Source: Saprospiraceae bacterium (lineage in GTDB: Bacteria > Bacteroidota > Bacteroidia > Chitinophagales > Saprospiraceae). From it: a DNA stretch of 32,051 nucleotides. The translations under genes and the position numbers were made by a program. The first letter of the stretch is position 1. Each line of letters begins with the position of its first letter. Below, one piece after another: positions 15,041-24,199 of this stretch. Location of the stretch: NCBI GenBank assembly GCA_020631375.1, contig JAHDHJ010000013.1, positions 297-32,347 of the forward strand, in the 5' to 3' direction. The notes below the pieces were generated by a model. That model had not been told where the DNA came from, made no database searches, and was given only the letters and a program-made list of their open reading frames with translations.

Positions 15041-15128
15041 CGTGCTAATCCAATTTGGATTTTTTTTATTACAAGCAACATTCCTTTAGATTAACGATTC
15101 TTGTAATTATTACTCAATCACATATATA

Positions 15129-16247
15129 ATGAAATTCAGCGTATCATCTTCAGACTTGTTGAAGCAATTACAATTAGCCGCCGGAGCTATAGGAACGAAC
15201 CCTGTCCTTCCTATTTTGGAGGATTTCCTTTTTACCGTAACCGGCAATAAACTTAATATTTCCGCTACGGATTTGGAAACTTCCATTTCTACCAGCATAG
15301 ATGTACGTTCCGATAAGGATGGCATAATAGCAGTTCCTGCAAGAATCCTTTTGGATACCTTAAAACAATTGCCACAACAGCCTGTGACTTTCAATGTGAA
15401 CGATGAGAATTTCGGTATCGAAATCACTTCTTCCTTTGGAAAATACAAACTAGCTGGAGAGAACGGAACTGATTTCCCTAGAATTCCGGAACCGGATTCC
15501 GTAGATACGGTCACGATGTCCACGCAATCCTTGAACCAAGGTATTACCAAAACATTATTCGCCACTAGCGGAGATGAATTGCGTCCTGCCATGACAGGTG
15601 TGTATTTCCAAGTGGATTTCAATAAAATCACATTTGTGGCAACTGATGCACACAAATTGGTAAAATATACTTTTTCCGAAGATGTGAAAAGTGAGGTAAT
15701 GAGTAATTTCATCGTACCTAAGAAAGCTTTGAATCTGCTGAAGAATGCTTTGCCGTCAGGTGATGAAGTAACTATGCAGTTCAATAAGGCAAATGCTTTT
15801 TTCTCTTTTGGAGACACCCATATGGTTTGCCGATTAATCGATGCCAGATATCCGGATTATAATGCGGTGATTCCTACTGAAAACCCGAACAATCTTACGG
15901 TTAGCCGTCCGGATTTCCAGAGTTCATTGAAGCGTATTTCCATTTATGCCAATAAGACAACCAATCAGGTTATCCTAAGCATTAATGATGGAAGTCTGAC
16001 GATTTCCGCACAGGATTTGGATTTTTCCAATGAGGCTACCGAACAAATGACTTGTACTTATGTAGGTGACCCATTGACGATTGGTTTCAATGCAAAATTC
16101 CTTGTAGAAATGTTGGGTGTTTTAGAGGGTGATGAGATCAGATTGGAATTATCCACTCCTACCCGTGCAGGAATCATCATTCCCGATGATATGCCGGATG
16201 GAGAAGAAGTACTCATGTTGGTTATGCCAGTCATGCTAAGTAATTAA
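15129..16247 (+). CDS. dnaN: DNA polymerase III beta sliding clamp
   Basis: A 372-residue sliding clamp, the normal length. It forms a ring dimer around DNA that tethers the replicative polymerase and other partners. The three-fold repeated clamp domain is visible: an N-terminal MKFSVSSSDLLKQLQLAAGAI, the central block with LRPAMTGVYF and FVATDAHKLVKY, and a C-terminal domain ending in ADDMPDGEE-like and VMPVMLSN strands, where the pocket for clamp-binding peptides lies. Promoter, DnaA box and a strong terminator surround it, so it is probably transcribed alone. dnaA and recF are not adjacent. Confidence 0.97.
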   Translation: MKFSVSSSDLLKQLQLAAGAIGTNPVLPILEDFLFTVTGNKLNISATDLETSISTSIDVRSDKDGIIAVPARILLDTLKQLPQQPVTFNVNDENFGIEITSSFGKYKLAGENGTDFPRIPEPDSVDTVTMSTQSLNQGITKTLFATSGDELRPAMTGVYFQVDFNKITFVATDAHKLVKYTFSEDVKSEVMSNFIVPKKALNLLKNALPSGDEVTMQFNKANAFFSFGDTHMVCRLIDARYPDYNAVIPTENPNNLTVSRPDFQSSLKRISIYANKTTNQVILSINDGSLTISAQDLDFSNEATEQMTCTYVGDPLTIGFNAKFLVEMLGVLEGDEIRLELSTPTRAGIIIPDDMPDGEEVLMLVMPVMLSN

Positions 16248-16264
16248 ACGAATCATTTTCAATA

Positions 16265-16293
16265 AAAAGGCTAGGAAAAATTCCTAGCCTTTT
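16265..16293 (+). terminator. Rho-independent terminator of dnaN
   Basis: AAAAGGCTAGGAA (16265-16277) pairs perfectly with TTCCTAGCCTTTT (16281-16293) around an AAA loop. The A-rich and T-rich flanks make it a possible bidirectional terminator. Confidence 0.85.
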
Positions 16294-16317
16294 GTATTGG
16301 AATGAAATAAAAAGAAA

Positions 16318-16842
16318 ATGAAAATACATTTTGCACAAACAATCATTCTCTTCGCAATATTTCTTTTAATTTCTAGCTGTAGCACAAAGGAAATCCAAGG
16401 AACGAAAAGCAGAACTTACCGACTCAATATCATTCCGTCCAATTCTTCTGTCCATTTTATTTTTAATGGCAATGAGACAAAAAAAGGATTGACAAAAATC
16501 ACTTTGCCGAATTGGGTGGGCTGCGAAGATGTTTTAAAAAAGGGACCTTTCTCCAGATGTACAGCCAATAGTCTGAATAATTATTTCAATAGCAATTTAC
16601 AAATTCCACCGGAAGCTTTATCCAGTTCGTTGGAGGGAAAAACCAAGGTGAAATTCCAATTGAACAAAGAGGGCAATGTAGAAAATATTAAAATTCTCAA
16701 AGACCCCGGAGGAGGCATCGGTTTAGAAATCCAAAGATTGGTACAGTCACTTCCTCCTTGGGAATCCGCCCAAATTAATGAGGAGGAAAATGTAGCTACT
16801 GAAATAGAAATGGAAATATTTTTTGATTTGGTTTTGAGGTGA
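16318..16842 (+). CDS. Lipoprotein with TonB C-terminal-like domain
   Basis: 174 residues. MKIHFAQTIILFAIFLLISSC is a lipoprotein signal with Cys21. The C-terminal ~75 residues resemble the TonB_C fold: KVKFQLNKEGNVENIKILKD, then PGGGIGLEIQRLVQSLPPW and a final strand EIEMEIFFDLVL. Unlike true TonB it lacks an N-terminal membrane anchor plus proline-rich linker, so it probably does not span the periplasm. The middle contains two Cys residues (NWVGCEDVLKKGPFSRC) that could form a disulfide. It lies 25 bp after the dnaN terminator; no promoter motif was recognised. Role unknown; related domains occur as stand-alone envelope proteins in Bacteroidota. Confidence 0.75.
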   Translation: MKIHFAQTIILFAIFLLISSCSTKEIQGTKSRTYRLNIIPSNSSVHFIFNGNETKKGLTKITLPNWVGCEDVLKKGPFSRCTANSLNNYFNSNLQIPPEALSSSLEGKTKVKFQLNKEGNVENIKILKDPGGGIGLEIQRLVQSLPPWESAQINEEENVATEIEMEIFFDLVLR

Positions 16843-16854
16843 AAAATAATTTAT

Positions 16855-16907
16855 AAGCTGTTTTAATTTGGCTTGTTTAAAATTGTTATAGTCAATTTTA
16901 AACAAGC
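16855..16907. repeat. Dispersed repeat (copy B) with a perfect 15-bp hairpin
   Basis: AAGCTGTTTTAATTTGGCT (16855-16873) and AAAATTGTTATAG (16879-16891) are identical, reverse-complemented, to 1707-1725 and 1690-1702 of the element at 1395-1727. Within this copy, GCTTGTTTAAAATTG (16871-16885) and its exact complement (16893-16907) form a 15-bp stem with a 7-nt loop. There is no T-run, so it is not a typical terminator. Confidence 0.65.
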
Positions 16908-17047
16908 TCTAAAAAAATCAAGTTATTTTTATTCATTAGTTTCGCAATTTATGCCAACTATAAATTTCCTTTACCATTTAATTTTTCTACATTAGGTAAT
17001 TCCAAATTCTAAAAGGGAAAACTCCATCAGTAGCCTTTTTTACGAAT

Positions 17048-17602
17048 TTATGGATTATTGTCATTCACCACAATCATCTGCTTCAATTTCTTTCTGGCAA
17101 AGTGGATTCTGCTTTTAATTGTCCCTAGCGGAAGATCCAATTCATTTGCTATCTCATCATATTTATATCCTTCATAGCGCATAAGGAAAGGTATTCTGAA
17201 ATCATCGCTCAATGTTTCTACAGAATCCATGATTTCATCAAAAGCCATTTTGGTTTCACCCGAATTCGCTATACCTGATTGGTTTGTATTGATATAAAAA
17301 TCATTATCTGTACTATCTACCAAAAGATTACGACGTTTCTTCTTCCTATAATCATTAATAAAAATATTACGCATAATCGTATAACTCCATGCACGAAAAT
17401 TCGTCCCTACGTTATATTTATCTCCATTCTTAATAATCTTCAATGCCGTTTCTTGGAATAAATCTGCTGCATCATCCACATTTTTAGTCAAACTATATGC
17501 GAATGCATCCAAAGACGAACGGTATTCTATAAGCTGCTTACTAATATCCATTACCATAGCTAAGGCTATTTTAGGTTTGCTGGTCATCGCTGCTCCAGGC
17601 AT
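17048..17602 (-). CDS. ECF-type RNA polymerase sigma factor
   Basis: 184 residues from the first ATG; ATGs at 17587, 17557 and 17551 are possible starts, and the last two would trim a poorly conserved leader. Region 2 is clear: AYSLTKNVDDAADLFQETAL, then NFRAWSYTIMRNIFINDYRKKKRR for -10 recognition. Region 4 has LPLGTIKSRIHFARKKLKQ, a helix-turn-helix that binds the -35 region. It directs RNA polymerase to a set of stress or envelope promoters, which cannot be named. No anti-sigma factor gene is adjacent on either side, which is uncommon for classical ECF pairs but frequent in Bacteroidota. Confidence 0.93.
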   Translation of the reverse strand: MPGAAMTSKPKIALAMVMDISKQLIEYRSSLDAFAYSLTKNVDDAADLFQETALKIIKNGDKYNVGTNFRAWSYTIMRNIFINDYRKKKRRNLLVDSTDNDFYINTNQSGIANSGETKMAFDEIMDSVETLSDDFRIPFLMRYEGYKYDEIANELDLPLGTIKSRIHFARKKLKQMIVVNDNNP

Positions 17603-18099
17603 TAAAAATATTATTGCAATTTGCGATGTTTTTATTATTCAAACAAAATTCCGGAAATGTTTTAATGTCCGCATGAGAACCTTTGTTAAACATTTATTTA
17701 AATTTAGTCTAAATAAGCTTTATGCAATATACAAGCCATTCCAATTAAAGAAAGTTCCCAAGAAACCCATCTAATATGGACTATTTATTTCCTTAAAACA
17801 ATCTTTACCAATTCTGATTCCTAGACTGAATTAGTATTACTCTTTAGACAATACTTCTTCAAATTTTATTCCCTTATTGAATTCATGCCAAACAGACATA
17901 AACCGAGGAAATAATGTCCGAATTCAAAAGAATAGATTCAAAAAAGAGTGACAATGTTGCATCTACAACCCTATTTTAAGTAATATTTTTAATTTCATTC
18001 CATATTTCAACCAAGACGACCATTCTCTACATTATATTGTCTATACTTATAGAGACAAATAGCTACATATTGTTAATATTATAGCAAAACAAACTCAAT
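17603..18099. other. 497-bp intergenic gap, no gene seen
   Basis: Divergent promoters for the sigma factor and the amidohydrolase unit must lie here, but I see no good TAnnTTTG match. The region is AT-rich with only short frames. It contains one copy of TATGGACTA (17775-17783) and an imperfect palindrome near 18040-18058 (GTCTATAC/TATAGAGAC). Confidence 0.5.
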
Positions 18100-21000
18100 A
18101 TGAAAAAAATAATTCTTTCATTCATCATTGCCACTATTTTCCTAGTAGGACTAAATGCCCAAAAGACGTTCCCTCAGAACGGCGTTTTCGATTACAGAGA
18201 AGGCTTGTATGCCTTTGTGAATGCAACATTGCATAAAGCACCCGGTCAAACTATGGAAAATGCTACTCTGATTATAAAAGATGGCAAAATAATGAACGCA
18301 GGCACGGGCATTCCCGTTCCAAAAGATGCTGTTCTATATGATATGGATGGAAAACACATCTATCCATCCTTTATAGATATGTATTCCAATTATGGCATGC
18401 CCGAACCTGTTTCCGCAGGAAGCCGACCAGACAAACAACCGCAAATGCTCAGTAATAGACAAGGGGCATATATGTGGAACGAAGCCATTAAACCGGAATT
18501 CCAAGCCCATAAAGCTTTCAAAGCAAATGTGCAAGCAGCGGAAGAAATGAGGAACCTTGGTTTCGGAGCAGTTTTCACACATCAGCACGATGGTATTTCC
18601 AGAGGCTCTTCTTCCTTAGTCCACTTAGGAAACGGAAGAGAACATGAGGTAATCCTAAAAGACAGGGTTGCCCACCATATGGCTTTCAGCAAGGGTAAAT
18701 CTACTCAAAGTTATCCGAGTTCGCTTATGGGCTGTATCGCATTAATTAGACAAACTTATTATGATGCACAATGGTATGCAAAAGAAGGGAAAAATGAAGA
18801 AATGAATATTTCCCTTGAAGCATGGAATGATTTGAAAGCATTACCACATGTTTTTGATACTAGGGACAAACTAGAAATCCTAAGGGCAGCCAAAATAGCA
18901 AAGGAATTCAACAGCCAATATATTTTCAAAGGCTCGGGAGACGAATACATGAGATTGGATAAAATAAAAGCTACGAATTCCCCTTTGATTATTCCTATCA
19001 ATTTCCCTGCACCCTATGATGTTTCTGATGCATTCGATGCCATGCAAGTAAGTTTGAGTGATATGAAAAACTGGGAATTGGCACCGACGAATCCGGGAGC
19101 ATTGGCGAAAGCAGGTATTCCATTCGCCTTGACAACACACGGCTTGAAGAGCAAAGGGGATTTCATGAAAAATCTAAAGATTGCCATCGAACATGGCTTA
19201 TCTGAAAAAGATGCTTTGGCGGCATTGACTACCATTCCTGCAAAATTGATGAAAGTCGAAAATATCATCGGTTCATTGGACAAGGGAAAAATTGCCAATT
19301 TCATTGTTACGAATAAAGCGATTTTCGAGGATGGTGCTAAAATACATCAGAATTGGATAGCAGGACAAGGCTTCGTTTTGAAAGCTTTTCCTGAAGAAGC
19401 GGATTTAGGCGAAGGCGTTTATAGGCTTAAGGTCGGAAAAAAGAATTATGACATGCATGTAACTTGGGACGAGGACAGCCCAAAGTATATCATCAAGGAA
19501 AATGACAGTACGGATATCAAAGTGAAATATAATTTCAAGGATAAAATCATTTCACTTTCGTTCAATGATGAGGGAAATTTAATCCGCCTATCCGGAACAG
19601 CAGATAACACTTCTGCCAAAGGACAAGGTTATGATGCCGAAGGAAATTGGATCAGTTGGAAAGTTACTCCAACTCGGGCATTGGTGGATAAAAAAGAAAA
19701 GGAAGAAGAAAAGGAAAAAGAAAAAAGTGAAAAGGAATTAGGGGATATTGTTTATCCATTCCTCCCATACGGTGCAAAAGAATTGCCTAAGGCAAAAACG
19801 ACATTGATAAAAAATGCTACACTTTGGACAAACGAAAAAGAGGGGATTATCGAAGCAGATATTTTATTGAGCAATGGAAAAATCAGTCAAATTGGCAAAG
19901 GGCTTAATGCAAGTGCGGATATCGTTATTGATGCCAAAGGAAAACATGTAACCAGTGGAATCATAGACGAGCATTCCCATATTGCGATAAGCAAAGGAGT
20001 AAATGAGGGCACTCAATATTCTTCTGCCGAAGTCAGCATAGCCGATGTTGTAAATTCTGAAGATGTCAATATATATAGGAATCTTTCTGGCGGTGTGACC
20101 GCCGCCCAATTATTACATGGTTCGGCAAATCCTATCGGGGGGCAATCCGGTATTGTCAAATTCAAATGGGGATATACCCCGGATGAAATGTTGATAAAAG
20201 GAGCAGCTCCATTTATCAAATTCGCATTGGGAGAAAATGTAAAACAATCCAATTGGGGAGATGATTACACCATCCGTTTCCCTCAAACAAGAATGGGCGT
20301 AGAAGAAGTTTACGACGATCATTTCACAAGGGCGAAAGAATATGGCAAATTAAAAAGAAGTGGCAAACCTTATCGTAAGGATTTGGAAATGGAAACCTTA
20401 TTACAAATTCTGGAAAGCAAAAGATTCGTTACTTGCCACTCTTATGTACAAAGCGAAATCAATATGTTGATGAAAGTGGCAGAACGACACGGCTTTACTC
20501 TGAATACTTTCACACATATTTTGGAAGGTTATAAAATTGCTGACAAAATGAAAGCTCATGGAGCGGGTGGTTCTACGTTTTCGGATTGGTGGGCATACAA
20601 ATTCGAGGTGATAGATGCGATACCTTTCAATGCCGCTATCTTAGATAAAATGGGTGTGGTTGTCGCTTTGAATTCGGATGATGCGGAAATGTCCCGCCGC
20701 CTAAATCAGGAAGCTGCAAAAGGTGTCATGTATGGTGGAATGAGCGAAGAAGCCGCTTGGAAAATGGTAACTTTAAATCCTGCCATTTTATTACACCTTG
20801 ATGATAAAATGGGAAGTTTGAAAATTGGAAAAGATGCGGATGTAGTTATCTGGTCGGAAAATCCGCTTTCTATTTATGCACAAGCAGAAATGACTTTCGT
20901 GGATGGAATTAAATTCTTTGACAAGGAAGAAGATTTGAAAAAAAGGGAAGAAATCAAAATAGAACGAAACCGTTTAATTCAAAAAATGGTCGGTGAAAAA

Positions 21001-21132
21001 AAGGCGGGTGCCAAAACCCAAGCTCCATCCATGAAATATCAGACACATTACCACTGTGATCATATTGATGATGAAATGGGTGAGCAAGAACACAAACATG
21101 ACCACGATCACAATCATGACCATGAGGATTAA
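18100..21132 (+). CDS. Secreted two-domain amidohydrolase (imidazolonepropionase-like)
   Basis: 1010 residues with a signal peptide (MKKIILSFIIATIFLVGLNA). It is two amidohydrolase-like units in tandem. In the first (about 25-430) the metal-binding HxH position reads DMYSN (Tyr95, Asn97), so it is probably not catalytic. A linker rich in Lys/Glu (around 530-550) leads to the second unit (about 570-970), which keeps His625 and His627 in IIDEHSHIAI, His780 (VTCHSY), His806 (THILEG) and Asp860 (NSDD), as expected for a metal-dependent hydrolase of the imidazolonepropionase/prolidase-like branch. The substrate is unknown; a cyclic amide or peptide-derived compound is plausible. The C-terminal 28 residues (983-1010) are His/Asp/Glu-rich and may bind metal. 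A second amidohydrolase gene follows after 57 bp. Confidence 0.9.
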   Translation: MKKIILSFIIATIFLVGLNAQKTFPQNGVFDYREGLYAFVNATLHKAPGQTMENATLIIKDGKIMNAGTGIPVPKDAVLYDMDGKHIYPSFIDMYSNYGMPEPVSAGSRPDKQPQMLSNRQGAYMWNEAIKPEFQAHKAFKANVQAAEEMRNLGFGAVFTHQHDGISRGSSSLVHLGNGREHEVILKDRVAHHMAFSKGKSTQSYPSSLMGCIALIRQTYYDAQWYAKEGKNEEMNISLEAWNDLKALPHVFDTRDKLEILRAAKIAKEFNSQYIFKGSGDEYMRLDKIKATNSPLIIPINFPAPYDVSDAFDAMQVSLSDMKNWELAPTNPGALAKAGIPFALTTHGLKSKGDFMKNLKIAIEHGLSEKDALAALTTIPAKLMKVENIIGSLDKGKIANFIVTNKAIFEDGAKIHQNWIAGQGFVLKAFPEEADLGEGVYRLKVGKKNYDMHVTWDEDSPKYIIKENDSTDIKVKYNFKDKIISLSFNDEGNLIRLSGTADNTSAKGQGYDAEGNWISWKVTPTRALVDKKEKEEEKEKEKSEKELGDIVYPFLPYGAKELPKAKTTLIKNATLWTNEKEGIIEADILLSNGKISQIGKGLNASADIVIDAKGKHVTSGIIDEHSHIAISKGVNEGTQYSSAEVSIADVVNSEDVNIYRNLSGGVTAAQLLHGSANPIGGQSGIVKFKWGYTPDEMLIKGAAPFIKFALGENVKQSNWGDDYTIRFPQTRMGVEEVYDDHFTRAKEYGKLKRSGKPYRKDLEMETLLQILESKRFVTCHSYVQSEINMLMKVAERHGFTLNTFTHILEGYKIADKMKAHGAGGSTFSDWWAYKFEVIDAIPFNAAILDKMGVVVALNSDDAEMSRRLNQEAAKGVMYGGMSEEAAWKMVTLNPAILLHLDDKMGSLKIGKDADVVIWSENPLSIYAQAEMTFVDGIKFFDKEEDLKKREEIKIERNRLIQKMVGEKKAGAKTQAPSMKYQTHYHCDHIDDEMGEQEHKHDHDHNHDHED

Positions 21133-21189
21133 TTTTCTTTGGATGTTTATTTAAAGGAAAAGAATTTTTTGTAATTCAAAAAAAGAAAA

Positions 21190-22494
21190 ATGAGACATAC
21201 CATATTCATCATAATTAATTTGTTGGTTTGGAATATTTCCACAGCACAACAAACGCTTACTAAAAAGCAAAACGACCTTCCTATTATCATCATGAATGGA
21301 ACTGCCCATTTGGGTAATGGCGACAAAATAGAAAATTCCGTCATCACATTTGAAAATGGAAAAATAGGGATGATCGCTCCTGCCAATACTTTTAAATTAG
21401 ACCTTAGTAAATTCCAAGTTATTGATGCTAAAGGAAAGGATATTTATCCCGGTTTCATTGCCATGAATACCCAAATCGGTTTAGTGGAAGTAGATGCAGT
21501 ACGTTCTACCAGGGACTTCCGAGAAGTCGGAACTTTTAATCCTAGTGTCAGGGCATTGATTGCATATAATACAGATTCTAAAGTTACTCCGACCATTCGT
21601 TCCAATGGTGTCATGCTAACTCAAATCGTTCCGCAGGGCGGACGGATTTCCGGACAATCGAGTGTTATGAAAATGAGCGGATGGAACTGGGAAGATGCGC
21701 AATATAAAGCAGACGAAGGCATTCATCTGAATTGGCCGGCAGCATTTAGAAGAGGTGGCTGGTGGGCAGCCCCGGGTCCGATTACAAAAAATAAAGATTA
21801 TGATGAACAGGTCAAAGCAATAAAGGATTTCCTAGACGAAGCCCAAGCCTATAATGAAAAAACAAATGTAGAAAAGGTGAATTTGAAATTCGAAGCCATG
21901 AAAGGTTTATTCGATGGCACTAAGAAGTTATATATCGAAACCAATTTTGCAAAAACCATTATGGAGTCTGTTTTATTTACTAAGGAATATGGAATCACAC
22001 CTATTATTGTAGGCGGTAAGGATGCTTGGCAAATTACAGATTTCCTAAAAGAACATAAGGTCATGATTGTTTTGAAAAAAACACAAGATTTGCCCGTAAG
22101 GGAATATGACGACATCGACCAAACTTTTAAAACTCCTAAGATTCTAAAGGATGCGGGCATCGTTTTTTCCTTTAGTTTGGATGGTGCATGGGAACAAAGA
22201 AATTTGGTTTTCCAAGCAGGTCAAGCGGTTTCTTATGGCTTGGATTATGAAGCTGCCATTGAAGGATTGACATTGAGCCCTGCCAAGATTTTAGGGATAG
22301 AAAATACCGCAGGTTCTTTGGAAAAAGGAAAAGATGCAACCATCATTATTGCCAAAGGCGATATTCTAGACATGAGAACTTGTATCATTGAAAAAGCATT
22401 CATAGAAGGACAAGAAGTTGATCTGGATAATAAACAAAAAGCATTGTCCAGAAAATTCACCGACAAATACGGGGTGGATATTGATCATGATTAA
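21190..22494 (+). CDS. Secreted amidohydrolase-family protein lacking metal histidines
   Basis: 434 residues with a signal peptide (MRHTIFIIINLLVWNISTAQ). The overall pattern is that of an amidohydrolase: an N-terminal beta domain with NGTAHLGNGDKI, a YPGFI strand, and the C-terminal LSPAKILGIENTAGSLEKGKDATIII that closes the composite beta domain. At the YPGFIDxHxH position it reads YPGFIAMNTQ, so Asn93 and Gln95 replace the two His residues and Ala91 replaces the Asp. It is therefore probably a non-catalytic partner or binding protein. It resembles the first half of the upstream protein more than the second. It is transcribed with that gene and a hairpin terminator follows. Partnership between the two is inferred. 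Confidence 0.88.
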   Translation: MRHTIFIIINLLVWNISTAQQTLTKKQNDLPIIIMNGTAHLGNGDKIENSVITFENGKIGMIAPANTFKLDLSKFQVIDAKGKDIYPGFIAMNTQIGLVEVDAVRSTRDFREVGTFNPSVRALIAYNTDSKVTPTIRSNGVMLTQIVPQGGRISGQSSVMKMSGWNWEDAQYKADEGIHLNWPAAFRRGGWWAAPGPITKNKDYDEQVKAIKDFLDEAQAYNEKTNVEKVNLKFEAMKGLFDGTKKLYIETNFAKTIMESVLFTKEYGITPIIVGGKDAWQITDFLKEHKVMIVLKKTQDLPVREYDDIDQTFKTPKILKDAGIVFSFSLDGAWEQRNLVFQAGQAVSYGLDYEAAIEGLTLSPAKILGIENTAGSLEKGKDATIIIAKGDILDMRTCIIEKAFIEGQEVDLDNKQKALSRKFTDKYGVDIDHD

Positions 22495-22517
22495 AAAGTA
22501 AAAAAATCCATAGTTCC

Positions 22518-22570
22518 ATAGTCCATAGGTGATAGTAATTAAATGCTATAATCTATGGACTATTTTTTTT
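22518..22570 (+). terminator. Terminator of the amidohydrolase unit
   Basis: ATAGTCCATAG (22518-22528) pairs exactly with CTATGGACTAT (22553-22563); the 24-nt loop contains an extra ATAG/CTAT pairing. Eight T follow at 22563-22570. Confidence 0.75.
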
Positions 22571-22641
22571 ATAATTATACGGAACTGAATAATGCAATTC
22601 ATATAAAAAAAGTAAAGCTGGATTATTTTAAAACAAAACTA

Positions 22642-22649
22642 TATCTTTA
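22642..22649 (+). promoter_or_regulatory. Weak candidate -7 element of the MocR gene
   Basis: TATCTTTA differs from TAnnTTTG at one base and lies about 47 bp before the ATG at 22696. Confidence 0.3.
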
Positions 22650-22695
22650 TCGGACTACCAATATACTCCATTTTTAATAAATCAAATAGTCCAGC

Positions 22696-24177
22696 ATGTT
22701 GCCATATAAAACGATGTTCGAAATAGATAAGGAATCCAGAATGCCTATTTATATCCAAATTGCCAATGGATTTATTAAACAAATTTCCAGAGGAAGCATA
22801 CAATCAGGACTTAAACTACCCGGAACAAGGACATTGGCGAAAGAATTCAATCTACACCGGAAAACCGTAGTAGCAGCCTATGACGAACTCAATGCGCAAG
22901 GATGGATAGAAATCATTCCTGCCAAAGGCTGCTTCGTCAGTTCCAAAATCCCTATCCAAAAAGTCAAGAATTTTGGAGAAAAGAAAATCCCTTTTATTTC
23001 CCCACTTAAAAAAGCAAGTTTTGAAATGGCAGGAAAACAAGTCGATATTTTGGATTATGCATTGGTGAAAACCAATGAATACACCTATCAATTTGATGAT
23101 GGATGTCCGGATGTTCGGATGACACCCATCAAGGATTTTGCACGGCATTACAGAAGTTTGTTGAGTAGCCATTCCAAATGGAATTTAAATTATACTTGGG
23201 AATTAAAAGGGAATTTGCAGTTGCGGAATGAATTGGTAAAATACTTGGCAGAAACCCGTGGCATCAATGTGACCAAGGAAAACATATTGATGACGAGAGG
23301 AAGCATCATGGGTTTTTATCTTATTTTCCGCACCTTATTAAAAAAGGGCGATGCCGTTATTGTAGGAGAAACCAATTACCTTACGGCAAATAAAATGGTA
23401 AGGGAAATCGGTGGCAAAATCCTCACCGTTCCTGTAGATGATGATGGAATAAATGTCGATGAAGTCGAACGGATTTGTAAAAAAAGAAAGGTTCGGGCGA
23501 TTTATGTAGTACCGCATCACCATCACCCTACTACGGTTTCCTTGAGTTGTGAGAGGCGGGCGAAATTACTCATGCTCGCAGAAGAATACAAATTCGCCAT
23601 TATCGAGGACGACTACGATTATGATTTCCATTATGACAATAGCCCCATTCTCCCCTTGGCAAGTTCGGATAGGTCGGGTTCTGTTGCTTACGTGGGTTCT
23701 TTTAGTAAATCTGTGGCTCCGTCCATTCGGATAGGCTTCGTAGTCGCTGCGGAAAATGTGATTAATCAATTAACAGGACTGAGAAGAATCATAGATCGGC
23801 AAGGTGATATTTTCATGGAAAAGGCTATTGCCTTAATGATTGAAAATGGAGAATTGCGAAGACATTTAAGAAAAGCACATAAAGTCTATCATGAACGCAG
23901 GGATATTTTTTGTTCCCTGATGAAAAACGAATTAAAAGATGCTGTGGAATTTAAAGTTCCCGAAGGTGGTTTGGCAACTTGGGTTAAATTCGATGATGCC
24001 ATAGATTTGAATGTACTTAGAAAAAGAATAAAGAAAAAGAATTTATTTATGGTCGATCATAATATTTATAATCAAAACGGGAAAAACATAAATAGTGTCC
24101 GAATGGGTTTTGCTTCTATGAACAAGGAGGAATTGGAAATATCTGTTGACATTTTAAAAAATGAACTGTACAAATAA
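22696..24177 (+). CDS. MocR-family regulator (GntR winged helix fused to PLP aminotransferase-like domain)
   Basis: 493 residues. The N-terminal GntR-type winged helix (about 16-85) has PIYIQIANGFIKQISRGSI, GTRTLAKEFNLHRKTVVAAYDEL and GWIEIIPAKGCFV. From about 115 onward it is a fold-type I aminotransferase-like domain with EDDYDYDFHYD and the pyridoxal-phosphate Lys338 in SFSKSVAPSIRIGF. MocR proteins sense PLP or amino-compound ligands, and many (PdxR, GabR) control a divergent neighbour. Here the upstream neighbour is the co-directional amidohydrolase unit and the downstream gene is a convergent antiporter, so the regulated gene is not evident. An ATG at 22714 is an alternative start. Confidence 0.92.
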   Translation: MLPYKTMFEIDKESRMPIYIQIANGFIKQISRGSIQSGLKLPGTRTLAKEFNLHRKTVVAAYDELNAQGWIEIIPAKGCFVSSKIPIQKVKNFGEKKIPFISPLKKASFEMAGKQVDILDYALVKTNEYTYQFDDGCPDVRMTPIKDFARHYRSLLSSHSKWNLNYTWELKGNLQLRNELVKYLAETRGINVTKENILMTRGSIMGFYLIFRTLLKKGDAVIVGETNYLTANKMVREIGGKILTVPVDDDGINVDEVERICKKRKVRAIYVVPHHHHPTTVSLSCERRAKLLMLAEEYKFAIIEDDYDYDFHYDNSPILPLASSDRSGSVAYVGSFSKSVAPSIRIGFVVAAENVINQLTGLRRIIDRQGDIFMEKAIALMIENGELRRHLRKAHKVYHERRDIFCSLMKNELKDAVEFKVPEGGLATWVKFDDAIDLNVLRKRIKKKNLFMVDHNIYNQNGKNINSVRMGFASMNKEELEISVDILKNELYK

Positions 24178-24199
24178 GACACAAAATCGAGAGCATATT

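Noticed and set aside
14941-15060. Possible replication origin at the DnaA box
   Set aside because: Only one consensus box is seen, without a cluster, and no dnaA gene is adjacent; a regulatory role for dnaN is simpler.
15110-15817. A 235-residue open frame antisense to dnaN
   Set aside because: It lies fully over a certain housekeeping gene, and its sequence lacks domain features.
16318-16842. Annotation as TonB itself
   Set aside because: It has a lipoprotein signal and no proline-rich spanning linker; only the C-terminal domain is TonB-like.
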